A stretch of 64,000 bases of DNA from G963663315 sp965116335 (lineage in GTDB: Bacteria > Pseudomonadota > Gammaproteobacteria > Arenicellales > Poriferihabitantaceae): NCBI GenBank assembly GCA_965116335.1, contig OZ220677.1:124001-188000 (forward strand). Direction: 5' to 3'. The notes under the pieces are model-generated. The model had not been told where the DNA came from. It did no database searches and saw only the letters and a program-made list of their open reading frames with translations. A program made the translations under genes and the position numbers. Positions within the stretch are counted from its first letter, which is position 1. The number at the start of each line of letters is the position of its first letter. Shown piece by piece: positions 55,587-63,830 of the stretch.

Positions 55587-55751
55587 ATGATTTTTTTCGA
55601 TGTGCCATCAGAAAAATACTGTATTATTCGGATGCTGATAAACAAGATTGTGAATCACGACTTGCATAACCACGATGGTGAACTGCCGGATAGAATTGCC
55701 GAAGCCTTTATTGAGTGGGCGAAAAGTGAAAGCCTGAGTTTTTGGAAATGA
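55587..55751 (+). CDS. Small hypothetical ORF before the RAYT gene
   Basis: A 54-residue frame, MIFFDVPSEKYCIIRMLI ... ending IEWAKSESLSFWK, whose stop overlaps the RAYT start (ATGA). It is preceded by a stop (TAA) five codons upstream. There is no Shine-Dalgarno sequence I can point to. The overlap with the RAYT start and the mix of residues look protein-like, but the family is unknown and it may be the end of a degraded gene. Confidence 0.35.
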   Translation: MIFFDVPSEKYCIIRMLINKIVNHDLHNHDGELPDRIAEAFIEWAKSESLSFWK

Positions 55752-56362
55752 GAGCGGGGCCGGTGCGTGAGGCAAATCGCCTCAAACAGTACGATTATTC
55801 ACAGGCTGGGTATTATTTTGTCACTCTCTGCATACAGAGTCGTGTCTGTTTGCTTGGTGATATTGTCAACGACAACATGATTCCCAATGATGCAGGCAAA
55901 ATGATCGAAAGCAGTTGGCGAGAATTACCTGATCATTGCGACGGATTAGAAATTGATTCCTGTCAAATCATGCCCAATCATCTGCACGGCATCCTCGTTC
56001 TGGCAGACACAAGTTTCCCACATCGAACGCCCGCTCCGGCTCACATCCGTCATCGTAGGGGCAGGCCTCTGTGCCTGCCCGGTTCAGACCCTGACAGTAC
56101 CGGACAACCACAGAGGGTTGTCCCTACGGCATCATTATCCAACGTAATTGGAAGGTTTAAATCATTAACCACAAGTCGGTATATTGATAGTGTAAAGCAT
56201 CATCAATGGTCTGCCTTTGGCAAAAAATTATGGCAGCGGTCGTTTCATGACCATGTCATCCGCAATGATCAGGACTTGGGCCGTGTCCGTGAATACATCC
56301 AGAATAATCCATTGAAATGGGCATTGGATGAGGATAATCCTGATAATTGGACGGAGGGCTAA
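55748..56362 (+). CDS. REP-associated tyrosine transposase (RAYT, Y1/HUH)
   Basis: A 204-residue single-strand transposase of the Y1 family. The HUH motif is MPNHLHGIL (His78, His80), and the catalytic tyrosine is probably Tyr183 in VREYIQNNPLKW; QYDYSQAGYYFVTLCIQ is the typical start. RAYTs cleave at the GTAG of REPs. ATG 55748 is preferred to a TTG two codons before. Residues about 100-128 (RHRRGRPLCLPG...GQPQRVVPT) are encoded by a REP pair lying in frame inside the gene. Flanked by REP clusters on both sides, so it is very likely the enzyme that spreads them. Confidence 0.88.
   Translation: MRAGPVREANRLKQYDYSQAGYYFVTLCIQSRVCLLGDIVNDNMIPNDAGKMIESSWRELPDHCDGLEIDSCQIMPNHLHGILVLADTSFPHRTPAPAHIRHRRGRPLCLPGSDPDSTGQPQRVVPTASLSNVIGRFKSLTTSRYIDSVKHHQWSAFGKKLWQRSFHDHVIRNDQDLGRVREYIQNNPLKWALDEDNPDNWTEG
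56055..56127. repeat. REP pair inside the RAYT gene
   Basis: Forward REP 56055-56081 (gtag, gggcaggc ctctgt gcctgccc) and inverted REP 56101-56127 (ggacaacc acagag ggttgtcc, ctac). Head-to-head, 19-bp spacer. It lies between the HUH half and the tyrosine half of the protein and keeps the reading frame. Confidence 0.9.
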
Positions 56363-56482
56363 GGATGCGACACTGTGTAATCGAATACTCTAAAGTGTTG
56401 CAATAATCACCCCCCCTCCACAGTTAATGTAGTGCCCAATTCCAGAAGAAAAAGAAAAGAAATTATATGTAATAAACCAACA

Positions 56483-56702
56483 CGGGCGGGCACAGAGGCC
56501 CGCCCCTACGCATCGTTTAATTACGAGCACCGTCTACATTCCCGTTCCCAACCCGCCATCGTAGGGGACGGTCTCTGTGCCGTCCCGCAACCGACGGCAC
56601 ACATATCAACGATAGCGGGCACCCACAGAGGGGCGCCCCTACGATGACAGTAAGCGCAGTATCTGAGTGGTTGTGGATTTCCCCTCAAGGAGGGAATGAT
56701 TG
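56483..56702. repeat. REP cluster downstream of the RAYT gene
   Basis: Inverted REP 56483-56509, forward REP 56561-56587 and inverted REP 56616-56642, then a ggatttcccctcaagg..gggaatgat element near 56670-56702. The region 56363-56822 otherwise holds no gene I can support; the chelatase promoter should be in its last 100 bp (gaggttataatcccgg contains a TATAAT box near 56788). Confidence 0.85.
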
Positions 56703-56822
56703 TTGGTGCATGGAACGAAATGATGTTGTAGAGACGGTCTTAAGTGCACTCCCGCAATCGTCGTACGCTGGATGTCTTTCATGAGGTTATAATCCCGGTT
56801 TTACTTGTGAGTAGTAAACCAG

Positions 56823-58592
56823 ATGTCGAATCACTACCCGTTTTGTCGCATAGTCGGACAACCGTTGCTTAAAACTGCGTTGCTGCTGGTCAGTATTGAC
56901 CCGAGAATCGGCGGGTTGTTGATCAGTGGCGCTCGTGGCAGCGCTAAGTCGACGATTGTTCGCGGCTTGTCGGACCTGCAACCGGATAAGCCCTTCGTGA
57001 CATTACCCTTGGGTGCCACCGAGGAAATGATTACCGGCTCGATTGATCTGGAGAGTGCCTTGAGTGATTCCAGAGTCCGCTTTTGCCCTGGATTGCTGGC
57101 CCGTTCGCATAATGGTTTCCTTTATGTCGATGAAGTCAATCTGCTTTTTGATCATCTGGTTGATTTGTTGCTTGACGCGGCTGCGTCCGGGGTTAATGTC
57201 GTTGAAAGGGATAACATCAGTCACCGCCATGACGCGAATTTCGTTCTGATCGGCACAATGAATCCCGATGAGGGTGAACTCAGGCCACAATTACTGGATC
57301 GTTTCGGTTTGATGGTTGAGATGGAAACGGACTTTACAGTTGAGGAGAGGAAGGAAATTGTCCACCGCCGTCTCGACTTTGATCGGAATCCCGGGAAAAT
57401 GATTGAGGACAGTCGGGCGGAAACCGAACAGATTCGTGAGAAAATACAATGGGCCAGAGATAATCTGCACCGGGTTGAGTGGTCCGACCGGATGGAAACA
57501 GAAGTCGCAAACAGATGCCGTCAGGCCAGAGTTGAAGGAATGCGCGCCGACATTGTGTTTCATCGTGCGGTAACTGCCTGGTGCGCGCTGAATCAAAGGC
57601 TGGAAGTCAGGACGGATGATCTGGACGTAGTGGAGCCGATGGTGATGAATCACCGTCGAAATACCCAACCGGATGGCGTGGCAGGGTCTGGAGGTGGGAA
57701 CGATGGTCATTCCGGTAATAACAACCCCGGAGGCAGTGATCAGGACAGCGACAGCCAAACCGGGTCGTCCATTCAGGGCAGTTGGGGAGCCATGCAGCCC
57801 ATGCCCTGCGAGTCGCTGCCAGCGTCCGCGTTCTCTTTGCCGACATCGCGGAAGATTACAGATAATTCTCCGGCCCGACAAGGCAGGGTCGGGCTTCATT
57901 CAGGTCGTAACCGGCATGGCCTGGGCGGCAGTGCCAGATATGGGGAACAGAACTCAACCGGAAACAGGAAGATAGATTGGGCGGGTACATTACGTACTGC
58001 CCGGTTCGGATTGCTGTCCCGTGCGGATAAAAGACGATCCATTAAATATCGGTTTCAACTTCCCGCAGAGGCCAGCCTGGACCTGGTTGCGCTGGATACT
58101 TCGGCTTCAACCCTGCACGGCCAGGGTCTCGGTCATGCGCGGGGTGCTATTCGGGCGTTTTCCAGCCAGAGCTACCGTGCCCGGAGGCTCCTGAGCCTGA
58201 TCACATTCGGCAATGATCAGGTACGGGTGTTGTTTGAGGTGCAGCGAGCGCCCGGTAATATCGAGCCTGTGCTGGAGCGCATTCAAGCTGGAGGCGGAAC
58301 ACCGATACGCCAGGTGCTACACTGTATTGACAACATTCTGGTACGGCGGAAATATCGACACTTGAACTGTCATATCTGGCTGATTACAGATGGCCGCTTC
58401 AGTGAGTCGATGAGTGGGTATCGCTGCGTTCATTCACACCCGGTGACTCTGGTCGATATTGAATGTGGTCGAGCGCCATTGGGCCGGGGACGGCAGCTGG
58501 CACGGCAAATTGAGGCAGATTATCTTCATGTTTCAAGCCTGTCTCTGCCGGGGAGTACCCCGGGCTTCACACAGACGGGAGCGCAATCATGA
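56823..58592 (+). CDS. Chelatase AAA+/vWA subunit (BchI-BchD-like, cobalamin context)
   Basis: A 589-residue protein joining an AAA+ domain to a von Willebrand A domain. Walker A GARGSAKST (36-44), Walker B FLYVDEVN (99-106), NPDEGELRPQLLDRFGL as the AAA+ second region, a Gly/Asn/Ser-rich linker (about 285-320) and the MIDAS motif ALDTSAST near residue 424. Such fused ChlI/ChlD-type proteins work with a large CobN/ChlH-like subunit to insert Co or Mg. The overlap with cobO points to cobalt. No CobN is in the window. Confidence 0.82.
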   Translation: MSNHYPFCRIVGQPLLKTALLLVSIDPRIGGLLISGARGSAKSTIVRGLSDLQPDKPFVTLPLGATEEMITGSIDLESALSDSRVRFCPGLLARSHNGFLYVDEVNLLFDHLVDLLLDAAASGVNVVERDNISHRHDANFVLIGTMNPDEGELRPQLLDRFGLMVEMETDFTVEERKEIVHRRLDFDRNPGKMIEDSRAETEQIREKIQWARDNLHRVEWSDRMETEVANRCRQARVEGMRADIVFHRAVTAWCALNQRLEVRTDDLDVVEPMVMNHRRNTQPDGVAGSGGGNDGHSGNNNPGGSDQDSDSQTGSSIQGSWGAMQPMPCESLPASAFSLPTSRKITDNSPARQGRVGLHSGRNRHGLGGSARYGEQNSTGNRKIDWAGTLRTARFGLLSRADKRRSIKYRFQLPAEASLDLVALDTSASTLHGQGLGHARGAIRAFSSQSYRARRLLSLITFGNDQVRVLFEVQRAPGNIEPVLERIQAGGGTPIRQVLHCIDNILVRRKYRHLNCHIWLITDGRFSESMSGYRCVHSHPVTLVDIECGRAPLGRGRQLARQIEADYLHVSSLSLPGSTPGFTQTGAQS

Positions 58593-59233
58593 CAAAAGCA
58601 ATGAAGCAGAACGAAATCAGCCCCGGCGCGGATGCAGACAGCAAAGATGCCCGACATGCTGCAAGGATGAAAAAGAAAAAAGCGGTGGTCGATCAACGGA
58701 TTGCCAAAGCCACTGAACAGCGCGGCGTACTGATCCTGCTGAAGGGTAACGGCAAAGGCAAAAGCTCCTCCGCATTCGGGACGATGGCCCGTGCCCTCGG
58801 CCACGGTCAGCGGGCCGGTCTGGTGCAATTCATCAAGGGCAGGCGGGAAACCGGGGAATTTCTCTTTTTCAAGGATCACCCACAGGTTGATTTTCATGTC
58901 ATGGGGCATGGTTTTACCTGGGAAACCCAGGATCAGGCGCATGACATAGCCGCCGCCCGGAAAGCCTGGCGGGTGGCTCAGAAGATGTTATCCAATGAGG
59001 CTTACCATATTCTGGTATTCGATGAAATGTCGTATATGTTCAAGTACGGGTATCTGGAGGTTGAGCCGGTGGTAGAGGCGATCAAGGCCAGACCGGTGCA
59101 TCAGAATGTGATCATTACCGGGCGAACCATGCATCAGCAGTTGATGGGAATTGCCGACACGATCAGTGAGATTGCCGATGTTGAGCACGCATTCAGAAAA
59201 GGTGTCAAAGCGCAGCCGGGTATCGAATGGTGA
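58589..59233 (+). CDS. cobO: Cob(I)yrinic acid a,c-diamide adenosyltransferase
   Basis: A 214-residue CobA/CobO/BtuR-type ATP:corrinoid adenosyltransferase. The P-loop is LLKGNGKGKSSSAFGTMARA (52-71), with LVFDEMSYMFKYGYLEVE-type strand (ILVFDEMSYMFKYGYL) and ITGRTMHQQLMGIADTISE near the end. A basic 45-residue N-terminal tail comes first. It starts four bases inside the chelatase gene and ends seven bases inside cobB, so the three are translated as a unit. It adds the adenosyl ligand to cobalt. Confidence 0.93.
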   Translation: MTKAMKQNEISPGADADSKDARHAARMKKKKAVVDQRIAKATEQRGVLILLKGNGKGKSSSAFGTMARALGHGQRAGLVQFIKGRRETGEFLFFKDHPQVDFHVMGHGFTWETQDQAHDIAAARKAWRVAQKMLSNEAYHILVFDEMSYMFKYGYLEVEPVVEAIKARPVHQNVIITGRTMHQQLMGIADTISEIADVEHAFRKGVKAQPGIEW

Positions 59234-60558
59234 GTCCGGCCAGTGTCCAGTGTCCGGCTCTTTTCTTCTGCGCTCCGGCATCCGGGCAAGGCAAGACAAC
59301 GATTACAGCCGGTATTGCCAGATACCATAAAAACCAGGGTCGCGATGTACGGGTTTTCAAAACCGGACCGGATTATCTGGACCCTCTGATTCTGGAACGC
59401 GCTTGTGGGCACCCCGTGGCTCAACTCGATCTCTGGATGGTTGGTGAGAAGGAATGTCAGCAGATGTTGTATGAGGCGGCCACGCAGGCTGACCTGATTT
59501 TGATAGAGGGCGTCATGGGTATGTTTGACGGGTATCCGAGTGGTGCTGACCTGTCAGCCTGTTTTGGCATGCCGGTGGCAATTGTGATTGATGCATCATC
59601 AATGGCCGGGACTTTCGGCGCGATTGCCTTAGGCTTGGCTGGTCACCGCCCGGACCTGAGCATTGCCGGAGTGATCGGCAATAACCTGGCCAGCCAGCGT
59701 CATCAGGACCTGGTTGTCGAGGCGATGCCCTCCTCCATTCCACTACTTGGTTGTGTTCGCCGTCATACGGATGTCCGGCTTCCAGAGCGTCATCTCGGGT
59801 TGGTGCATCCGCATGAAGTAGGGGACATGGATTACCGACTGGATCGACTGGCCGAGATCATGGATCAGTCCGGGCTGACCAAACTGCCACCTGCGATTGA
59901 ATTTCATCCGGGTGAAAGTCCGCTCATTAAACCGCAATTACAGGGCCGAGTGATTGCGATTGCCCGGGATGATGCCTTTACCTTCATTTATGCGGCTAAC
60001 ATCAAGCTACTGCAGGATATGGGTGCCACCTGCGTCTGGTTTTCCCCGCTGGTCGATGAAGTCCTGCCGGATGCCGACGTCTTATGGTTGCCCGGTGGCT
60101 ACCCGGAATTGCATTCGGATCGTCTGTCAAAAAACCGGCGGCTGATTGAGCAGATTACCCGTTTTTGCAAAAGCGGAAAGACAGTCCTCGCGGAATGCGG
60201 TGGGATGTTGTACCTGATGGAGTCACTGACAGACATTCATGGTCAGCGCACGGAGATGCTCGGTTTGATAGCGGGACACGGGTTCATGCGCGAGCGCGGC
60301 GGATGTCAGGGTATGCAGACCGCGCCATTGCCCTGTGGCGATGTACGCGCCCATGCCCACCATCGTACCCGCTGTGAGGGAACCGCCGACCCGGTGGCAT
60401 TCGGCAAACGCACACGCCATGAAGCACCCGGCGAGCCCATTTACCAGATAGGCAACATTACCGCCAGCTACCTGCACCTCTATTTCCCGTCCAACCCGGA
60501 CGCGATTGCCATGTTGTTCACGGATAAAACTGAAGGGCGAGATAGATGTCGTCGGTGA
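59227..60558 (+). CDS. cobB: Cobyrinate a,c-diamide synthase
   Basis: A 443-residue CobB/CbiA-type glutamine-dependent amidase that amidates the a and c side chains of the corrin ring. N-terminal dethiobiotin-synthetase-like domain with P-loop APASGQGKTTITAGIARYH (15-33) and ECH-type GPDYLDPLILERACG. C-terminal GATase domain with catalytic Cys in VLAECGGMLYLME. ATG 59227 and GTG 59230 are both possible. Last gene of the short cob operon. Confidence 0.93.
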   Translation: MVSPASVQCPALFFCAPASGQGKTTITAGIARYHKNQGRDVRVFKTGPDYLDPLILERACGHPVAQLDLWMVGEKECQQMLYEAATQADLILIEGVMGMFDGYPSGADLSACFGMPVAIVIDASSMAGTFGAIALGLAGHRPDLSIAGVIGNNLASQRHQDLVVEAMPSSIPLLGCVRRHTDVRLPERHLGLVHPHEVGDMDYRLDRLAEIMDQSGLTKLPPAIEFHPGESPLIKPQLQGRVIAIARDDAFTFIYAANIKLLQDMGATCVWFSPLVDEVLPDADVLWLPGGYPELHSDRLSKNRRLIEQITRFCKSGKTVLAECGGMLYLMESLTDIHGQRTEMLGLIAGHGFMRERGGCQGMQTAPLPCGDVRAHAHHRTRCEGTADPVAFGKRTRHEAPGEPIYQIGNITASYLHLYFPSNPDAIAMLFTDKTEGRDRCRR

Positions 60559-60610
60559 ACGATTGAATGTCGGTGCTTGCAACGCTCTTTAATTCGGGAC
60601 TTTGGGTATT

Positions 60611-61075
60611 ATGGCAATAACACAAGGACAGCTTGATCTGCGATTCATGGAGCAGGCGTTTGAGCTCGCCAAAAAGGGGCGAGCGCTTGGAGAAGTGCCG
60701 GTCGGTGCTGTGGTGGTTCAGGATGAACGGGTGATTGGTCAGGGATTCAACCGATCGATTTGTGATCACGACCCTTCTGCCCATGCCGAGGTTCAGGCGC
60801 TGCGTGACGCGGGCCGGTTCCTGACGAATCACCGATTCCCCGATTGTACACTGTATGTCACGCTGGAACCTTGTGTGATGTGTGCGGGGGCGATATTACA
60901 GGCCAGGGTGCGACGGATTGTGTTTGGTGCTTATGATGAGAGATACGGAGCCGGGGGCAGTCATCTGAATTTATTGGAATCCGAGTTTATGAATCACCGA
61001 TGCCGTGTGGTTGCAGGTGTCATGAAGGAGTCATGCGAGCAACTGATCGGTGAATTTTTCAAGAGTCGGAGGTAA
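60611..61075 (+). CDS. tadA: tRNA-specific adenosine deaminase
   Basis: A 154-residue zinc deaminase making inosine at the wobble base of tRNA-Arg(ACG). Zinc ligands and proton shuttle are HAEVQAL (His, Glu) and EPCVMCAGAIL (two Cys). ATG 60611 is preferred over a TTG three codons earlier. Length is normal. A fragment of the same gene family is found at 63754-63822. Confidence 0.95.
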   Translation: MAITQGQLDLRFMEQAFELAKKGRALGEVPVGAVVVQDERVIGQGFNRSICDHDPSAHAEVQALRDAGRFLTNHRFPDCTLYVTLEPCVMCAGAILQARVRRIVFGAYDERYGAGGSHLNLLESEFMNHRCRVVAGVMKESCEQLIGEFFKSRR

Positions 61076-61196
61076 CGACTGTAGCTGGATTCAACCCGGT
61101 TGGTTGCCGTTGCGGCTGTTTTCGATGTATGCGCGCCAGTTTACCGAGATCCCCGGCAGATTGAATCGCACCGTATTGCACTTGTTGTTTGGTCAT
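61059..61196 (-). pseudogene. Truncated HipB/XRE-like regulator
   Basis: A 45-residue frame whose first 27 residues, MTKQQVQYGAIQSAGDLGKL then ARIHRKQ, resemble the start of HipB-type XRE regulators (..DLG.L.R..RK). The HTH itself is missing: from residue 28 the frame runs through low-complexity text into the end of tadA. It looks like the stump of a regulator cut off by rearrangement. Confidence 0.45.
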
Positions 61197-61204
61197 AGAA
61201 CGTA

Positions 61205-61322
61205 AACAAGAATTTATCGTACGGGAAAAAATAACATATCAAGCCCCCGAACACAATAAGTTTTTACCGTGCGTGAAAAATTCGTGCAATCCAGCCGGAA
61301 TAATGCGTTTATGTCACGCATG
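61205..61322 (-). promoter_or_regulatory. Operator-like palindromes before the truncated regulator
   Basis: Three near-palindromes lie upstream of the regulator stump: TTTATCGTACGGGAAA (about 61211-61226, core CGTACG), TTTTACCGTGCGTGAAAA (about 61263-61281, related in sequence to the first) and ATGCGT..ACGCAT (61303-61308 / 61316-61321). The first two could be binding sites for an autoregulating XRE protein. Confidence 0.35.
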
Positions 61323-61405
61323 GTTAATGTAGAATGTCGGGCTTTACACCCAATCAGATTTTCGAAATGAACAAGCTCAGAGAGTCCGAATCAAGACCTG
61401 CACAA

Positions 61406-61585
61406 TCAGGCGCTTGATTTGTTCGGTCGATTGTAGTTATCTCTAACAGCCTGTTCCATTGTCGCGAGTTCGTCATCGGTTAGAAACGCGAAATGTGATT
61501 CTCTCTTCCATTTTTGAAAATGATTAAAACCAGATGTGTTGCACAAAAAAGTATTATTCTGGTTAACTGGCCTCAGTACTTGAAA
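61406..61585 (-). pseudogene. 3' part of an 82-codon gene split by IS1380
   Basis: Sixty codons including stop, starting FQVLRPVNQNNTFLCNTSG and ending YNRPNKSSA. They continue exactly the frame of 63279-63352 when the IS and one copy of the TGAAA duplication are removed. Family unknown; the C-terminal part (FLTDDELATMEQAVRDNY) is helical. Confidence 0.5.
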
Positions 61586-63278
61586 CCCTAATTCCGCGAT
61601 AGAGAATTTATAAGGAGTGTAGTGGCCTTGTTGTATACTGTTATTTCTGTAAAAACAACATCACCGGATGGGTGAACAACAAGGCCGATGAAGAGTATAC
61701 CGTATAAAGTGTCCTGCACGGATGATCAGTTGACCTCACGTAGTGGATTATTGCTGGTTACGGAGATCATGAATCGTTTGGGTTTGTCGCAATTAGCAGA
61801 GCGATACTTTCCGTCTGTGGGGAGTAATCGTGGATATGATGCCTGGGTTTATGTCCGCACCTTTCTTTTGATGTTGCACGAAGGGGCGGTTTGTTTGGAA
61901 GATGTTCGTAGTTTGCGTCGGGAATCGGCGTTATTGAAGCTGTTGGGGATTCGCAGGATACCGAGTTCGGATGCACTGGGAGACTGGTTGCGGCGTTTGG
62001 GTTGTGATGGAGTGGGCATACGTGCACTGGGAGGAATCAACCGATGTCTTTTGGGTACGGCCTTGCATCGTTGCCGGGAAGTGACATTGGACATGGATGC
62101 GACGGCGGTTCTGTGTAACAAGCGTGGAGCGCGATGGACTTATTTACAGGAGCGGGGTTATTTGCCGATGGTGGGTCACATCGAACAGACGGGTCAGGTT
62201 GTTGCGGTCGCGTTTCGTTCTGGCAATGTGTCCCCGAGCCAGGGTAATCTGGAGTTTATCCGGTGTTGTGAATCGAGGTTGCCTGCTGGGGTACGGGTAT
62301 CGGCTATACGGATAGATGCGGCGGGTTATCAGTCACAGATACTGGATTATGCTTCAAAGCGGGGGATGGCCTATGCGATTCGAGCCCGTTTGACCGCCAG
62401 CATAAAAGAGATGATTCGTAGCCGACCGGAATCCTTCTGGCAACCGGTATTGGGTCGTGATGGTCAGGTGACCGGAGAGGAGAGTTGTCGTTTTGTACAC
62501 GTGATGGAGAAATCGGAGCGTCCCTTCCTGGTGGTGGCACAGCGTCGCAAGAAGCGGGGTCAGCAACGGTTGCCAGAAGCGGATGATTCGGTGGGATTGG
62601 ATACGGATTATATCTACCGGGCTATAGCGACCAACCGGGAGCGGATGAGTGACAGTGAAGTGATTCACTGGTACAACCAGCGCGCAGAACACTCGGAGAA
62701 CCGCATCAAGGAGTTGAAGCTGGACATGGGAGCCGACCGACTGCCATGCAGCGACTTCCATGCCAATGAACTGTATTTCCATTTGTGCGCGACCGCCTGG
62801 AACCTGTTTGCGCTGTTGCGGCTCACGCTCCCGCCACAGTGGCTGAACCGCCGAGCCGGGACGGTGCGTCACCGACTGTTCAGTGTGGCGGGCAAGGTGG
62901 TCTGTCACAGCCGCCAGTGGACGCTGAAGATTCAATCAGAACATTATGCGCTCTTGTCCGAAGCGCTGTATCATACCCGGCGATTCGCTCTGGCGCCCTG
63001 ACTTCATACGGTGAGCCGGTTCGCGCCCCGGTCTGTCACCCCCATTCCTGTCCCCTCATGCAGGGTCTCTTCGGATGCTCAAGGCTTGCTGTGTCTGAAA
63101 CAGTGGAAAATGGTGCCCAATCCTGCACAGGCACCCCTGCGAACCTGAAACTCCCCGAAAAATCCCTATACGGCGGTCTGATCAGACACAGAACTCTGGC
63201 TGAATCAGAATATGCACTCCCAATCCGTCAAAATACGACATCAAAATACATCACTGAATCTCTATCGCGGAATTTGGG
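61586..63278 (+). mobile_element. IS1380-family element, copy 2 (1693 bp)
   Basis: Same length, ends and content as 8700-10392. It is flanked by a perfect 5-bp direct repeat TGAAA (61581-61585 and 63279-63283). Near-identity of the copies means one transposed recently from the other or from a third copy. Confidence 0.95.
61688..63001 (+). CDS. IS1380-type transposase (copy 2)
   Basis: A 437-residue transposase identical to that at 8802-10115 except for Arg in place of Gln in ATNRERMSD. All catalytic residues named for copy 1 are present and the frame is whole, so the element looks able to move. Confidence 0.95.
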   Translation: MKSIPYKVSCTDDQLTSRSGLLLVTEIMNRLGLSQLAERYFPSVGSNRGYDAWVYVRTFLLMLHEGAVCLEDVRSLRRESALLKLLGIRRIPSSDALGDWLRRLGCDGVGIRALGGINRCLLGTALHRCREVTLDMDATAVLCNKRGARWTYLQERGYLPMVGHIEQTGQVVAVAFRSGNVSPSQGNLEFIRCCESRLPAGVRVSAIRIDAAGYQSQILDYASKRGMAYAIRARLTASIKEMIRSRPESFWQPVLGRDGQVTGEESCRFVHVMEKSERPFLVVAQRRKKRGQQRLPEADDSVGLDTDYIYRAIATNRERMSDSEVIHWYNQRAEHSENRIKELKLDMGADRLPCSDFHANELYFHLCATAWNLFALLRLTLPPQWLNRRAGTVRHRLFSVAGKVVCHSRQWTLKIQSEHYALLSEALYHTRRFALAP

Positions 63279-63352
63279 TGAAACAATCGTTTATGCTCAT
63301 TCTCAAAATCTGGTATATAGTCACGGGTTTCGTTACAGCTATCCAGTGTCAT
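63279..63352 (-). pseudogene. 5' part of an 82-codon gene split by IS1380
   Basis: ATG at 63352 opens a frame MTLDSCNETRDYIPDFENEH.. of 23 codons up to the IS target duplication. It joins in frame to 61406-61585. No clear ribosome binding site. It is divergent from the OYE fragment that starts at 63373. Confidence 0.5.
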
Positions 63353-63372
63353 TTGAGATGAGAGGACAAGCC

Positions 63373-63582
63373 ATGGATCATAAATCCCCGAACCCTAATC
63401 ATGTGCTTCGAAGTCCGCTGGAGCTTCCTTGTGGCGCGATCCTGAAGAATCGACTGGCAAAATCGGCGATGTCGGATTCGCTCGGTAACGGGGAGGGTGA
63501 TTCCACCGAGGCGCAGGCTCGACTTTACGAAAGATGGGCGGAAGGCGGGGCTGCCGTGTCGATCATTGGTGAGGTTCGGTGA
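63373..63582 (+). pseudogene. N-terminal fragment of an NADH:flavin oxidoreductase (OYE-like)
   Basis: A 69-residue frame with an AGAGGA ribosome binding site: LRSPLELPCGAILKNRLAKS then AMSDSLGNGEGDSTEAQARL and YERWAEGGAAVSIIGEV, a clear start of an old-yellow-enzyme family TIM barrel. The stop comes after about one sixth of the normal 350-400 residues, and the rest of the domain is not seen downstream. Confidence 0.7.
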
Positions 63583-63728
63583 CGGTCTGGTACACCATGC
63601 GTCTGACCGCATTGGGAGAGGATAAAGAGGACACTTTCACGCTGGACCCACAGGCCGCCATACGCATTTATGAAGAACGTGACGCGCAACGTTGCATCAA
63701 ATGGCGGGAAAAATTTCCTGCCACCTAA
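63579..63728 (+). pseudogene. Short frame of unknown origin, probable C-terminal fragment
   Basis: A frame of 49 residues (or 43 from the ATG at 63597), MRLTALGEDKEDTFTLDPQA.. ending WREKFPAT, begins on the stop of the OYE fragment. It looks protein-like and like a C-terminus, but I cannot name a family. Confidence 0.3.
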
Positions 63729-63753
63729 ACTTCAGGACCTGGACGATGAAACT

Positions 63754-63822
63754 GTGATACAAAACCAGCTTGATTTGCGGTTCATGACGCAGGCGTTAGA
63801 ACTCGCCAAAAAGGCTGCGAGT
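63754..63822 (+). pseudogene. Fragment of a tadA-like gene
   Basis: About 23 codons, VIQNQLDLRFMTQALELAKK, match the start of TadA at 60611 (AITQGQLDLRFMEQAFELAKK) at the protein and DNA level. The similarity stops abruptly after AKKAA, well before the zinc-site residues. Confidence 0.65.
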
Positions 63823-63830
63823 GTCAGAAC

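Noticed and set aside
56700..56822. Possible cobalamin riboswitch before the chelatase gene
   Set aside because: No B12-box-like sequence and not enough room between the last repeat and the start codon.
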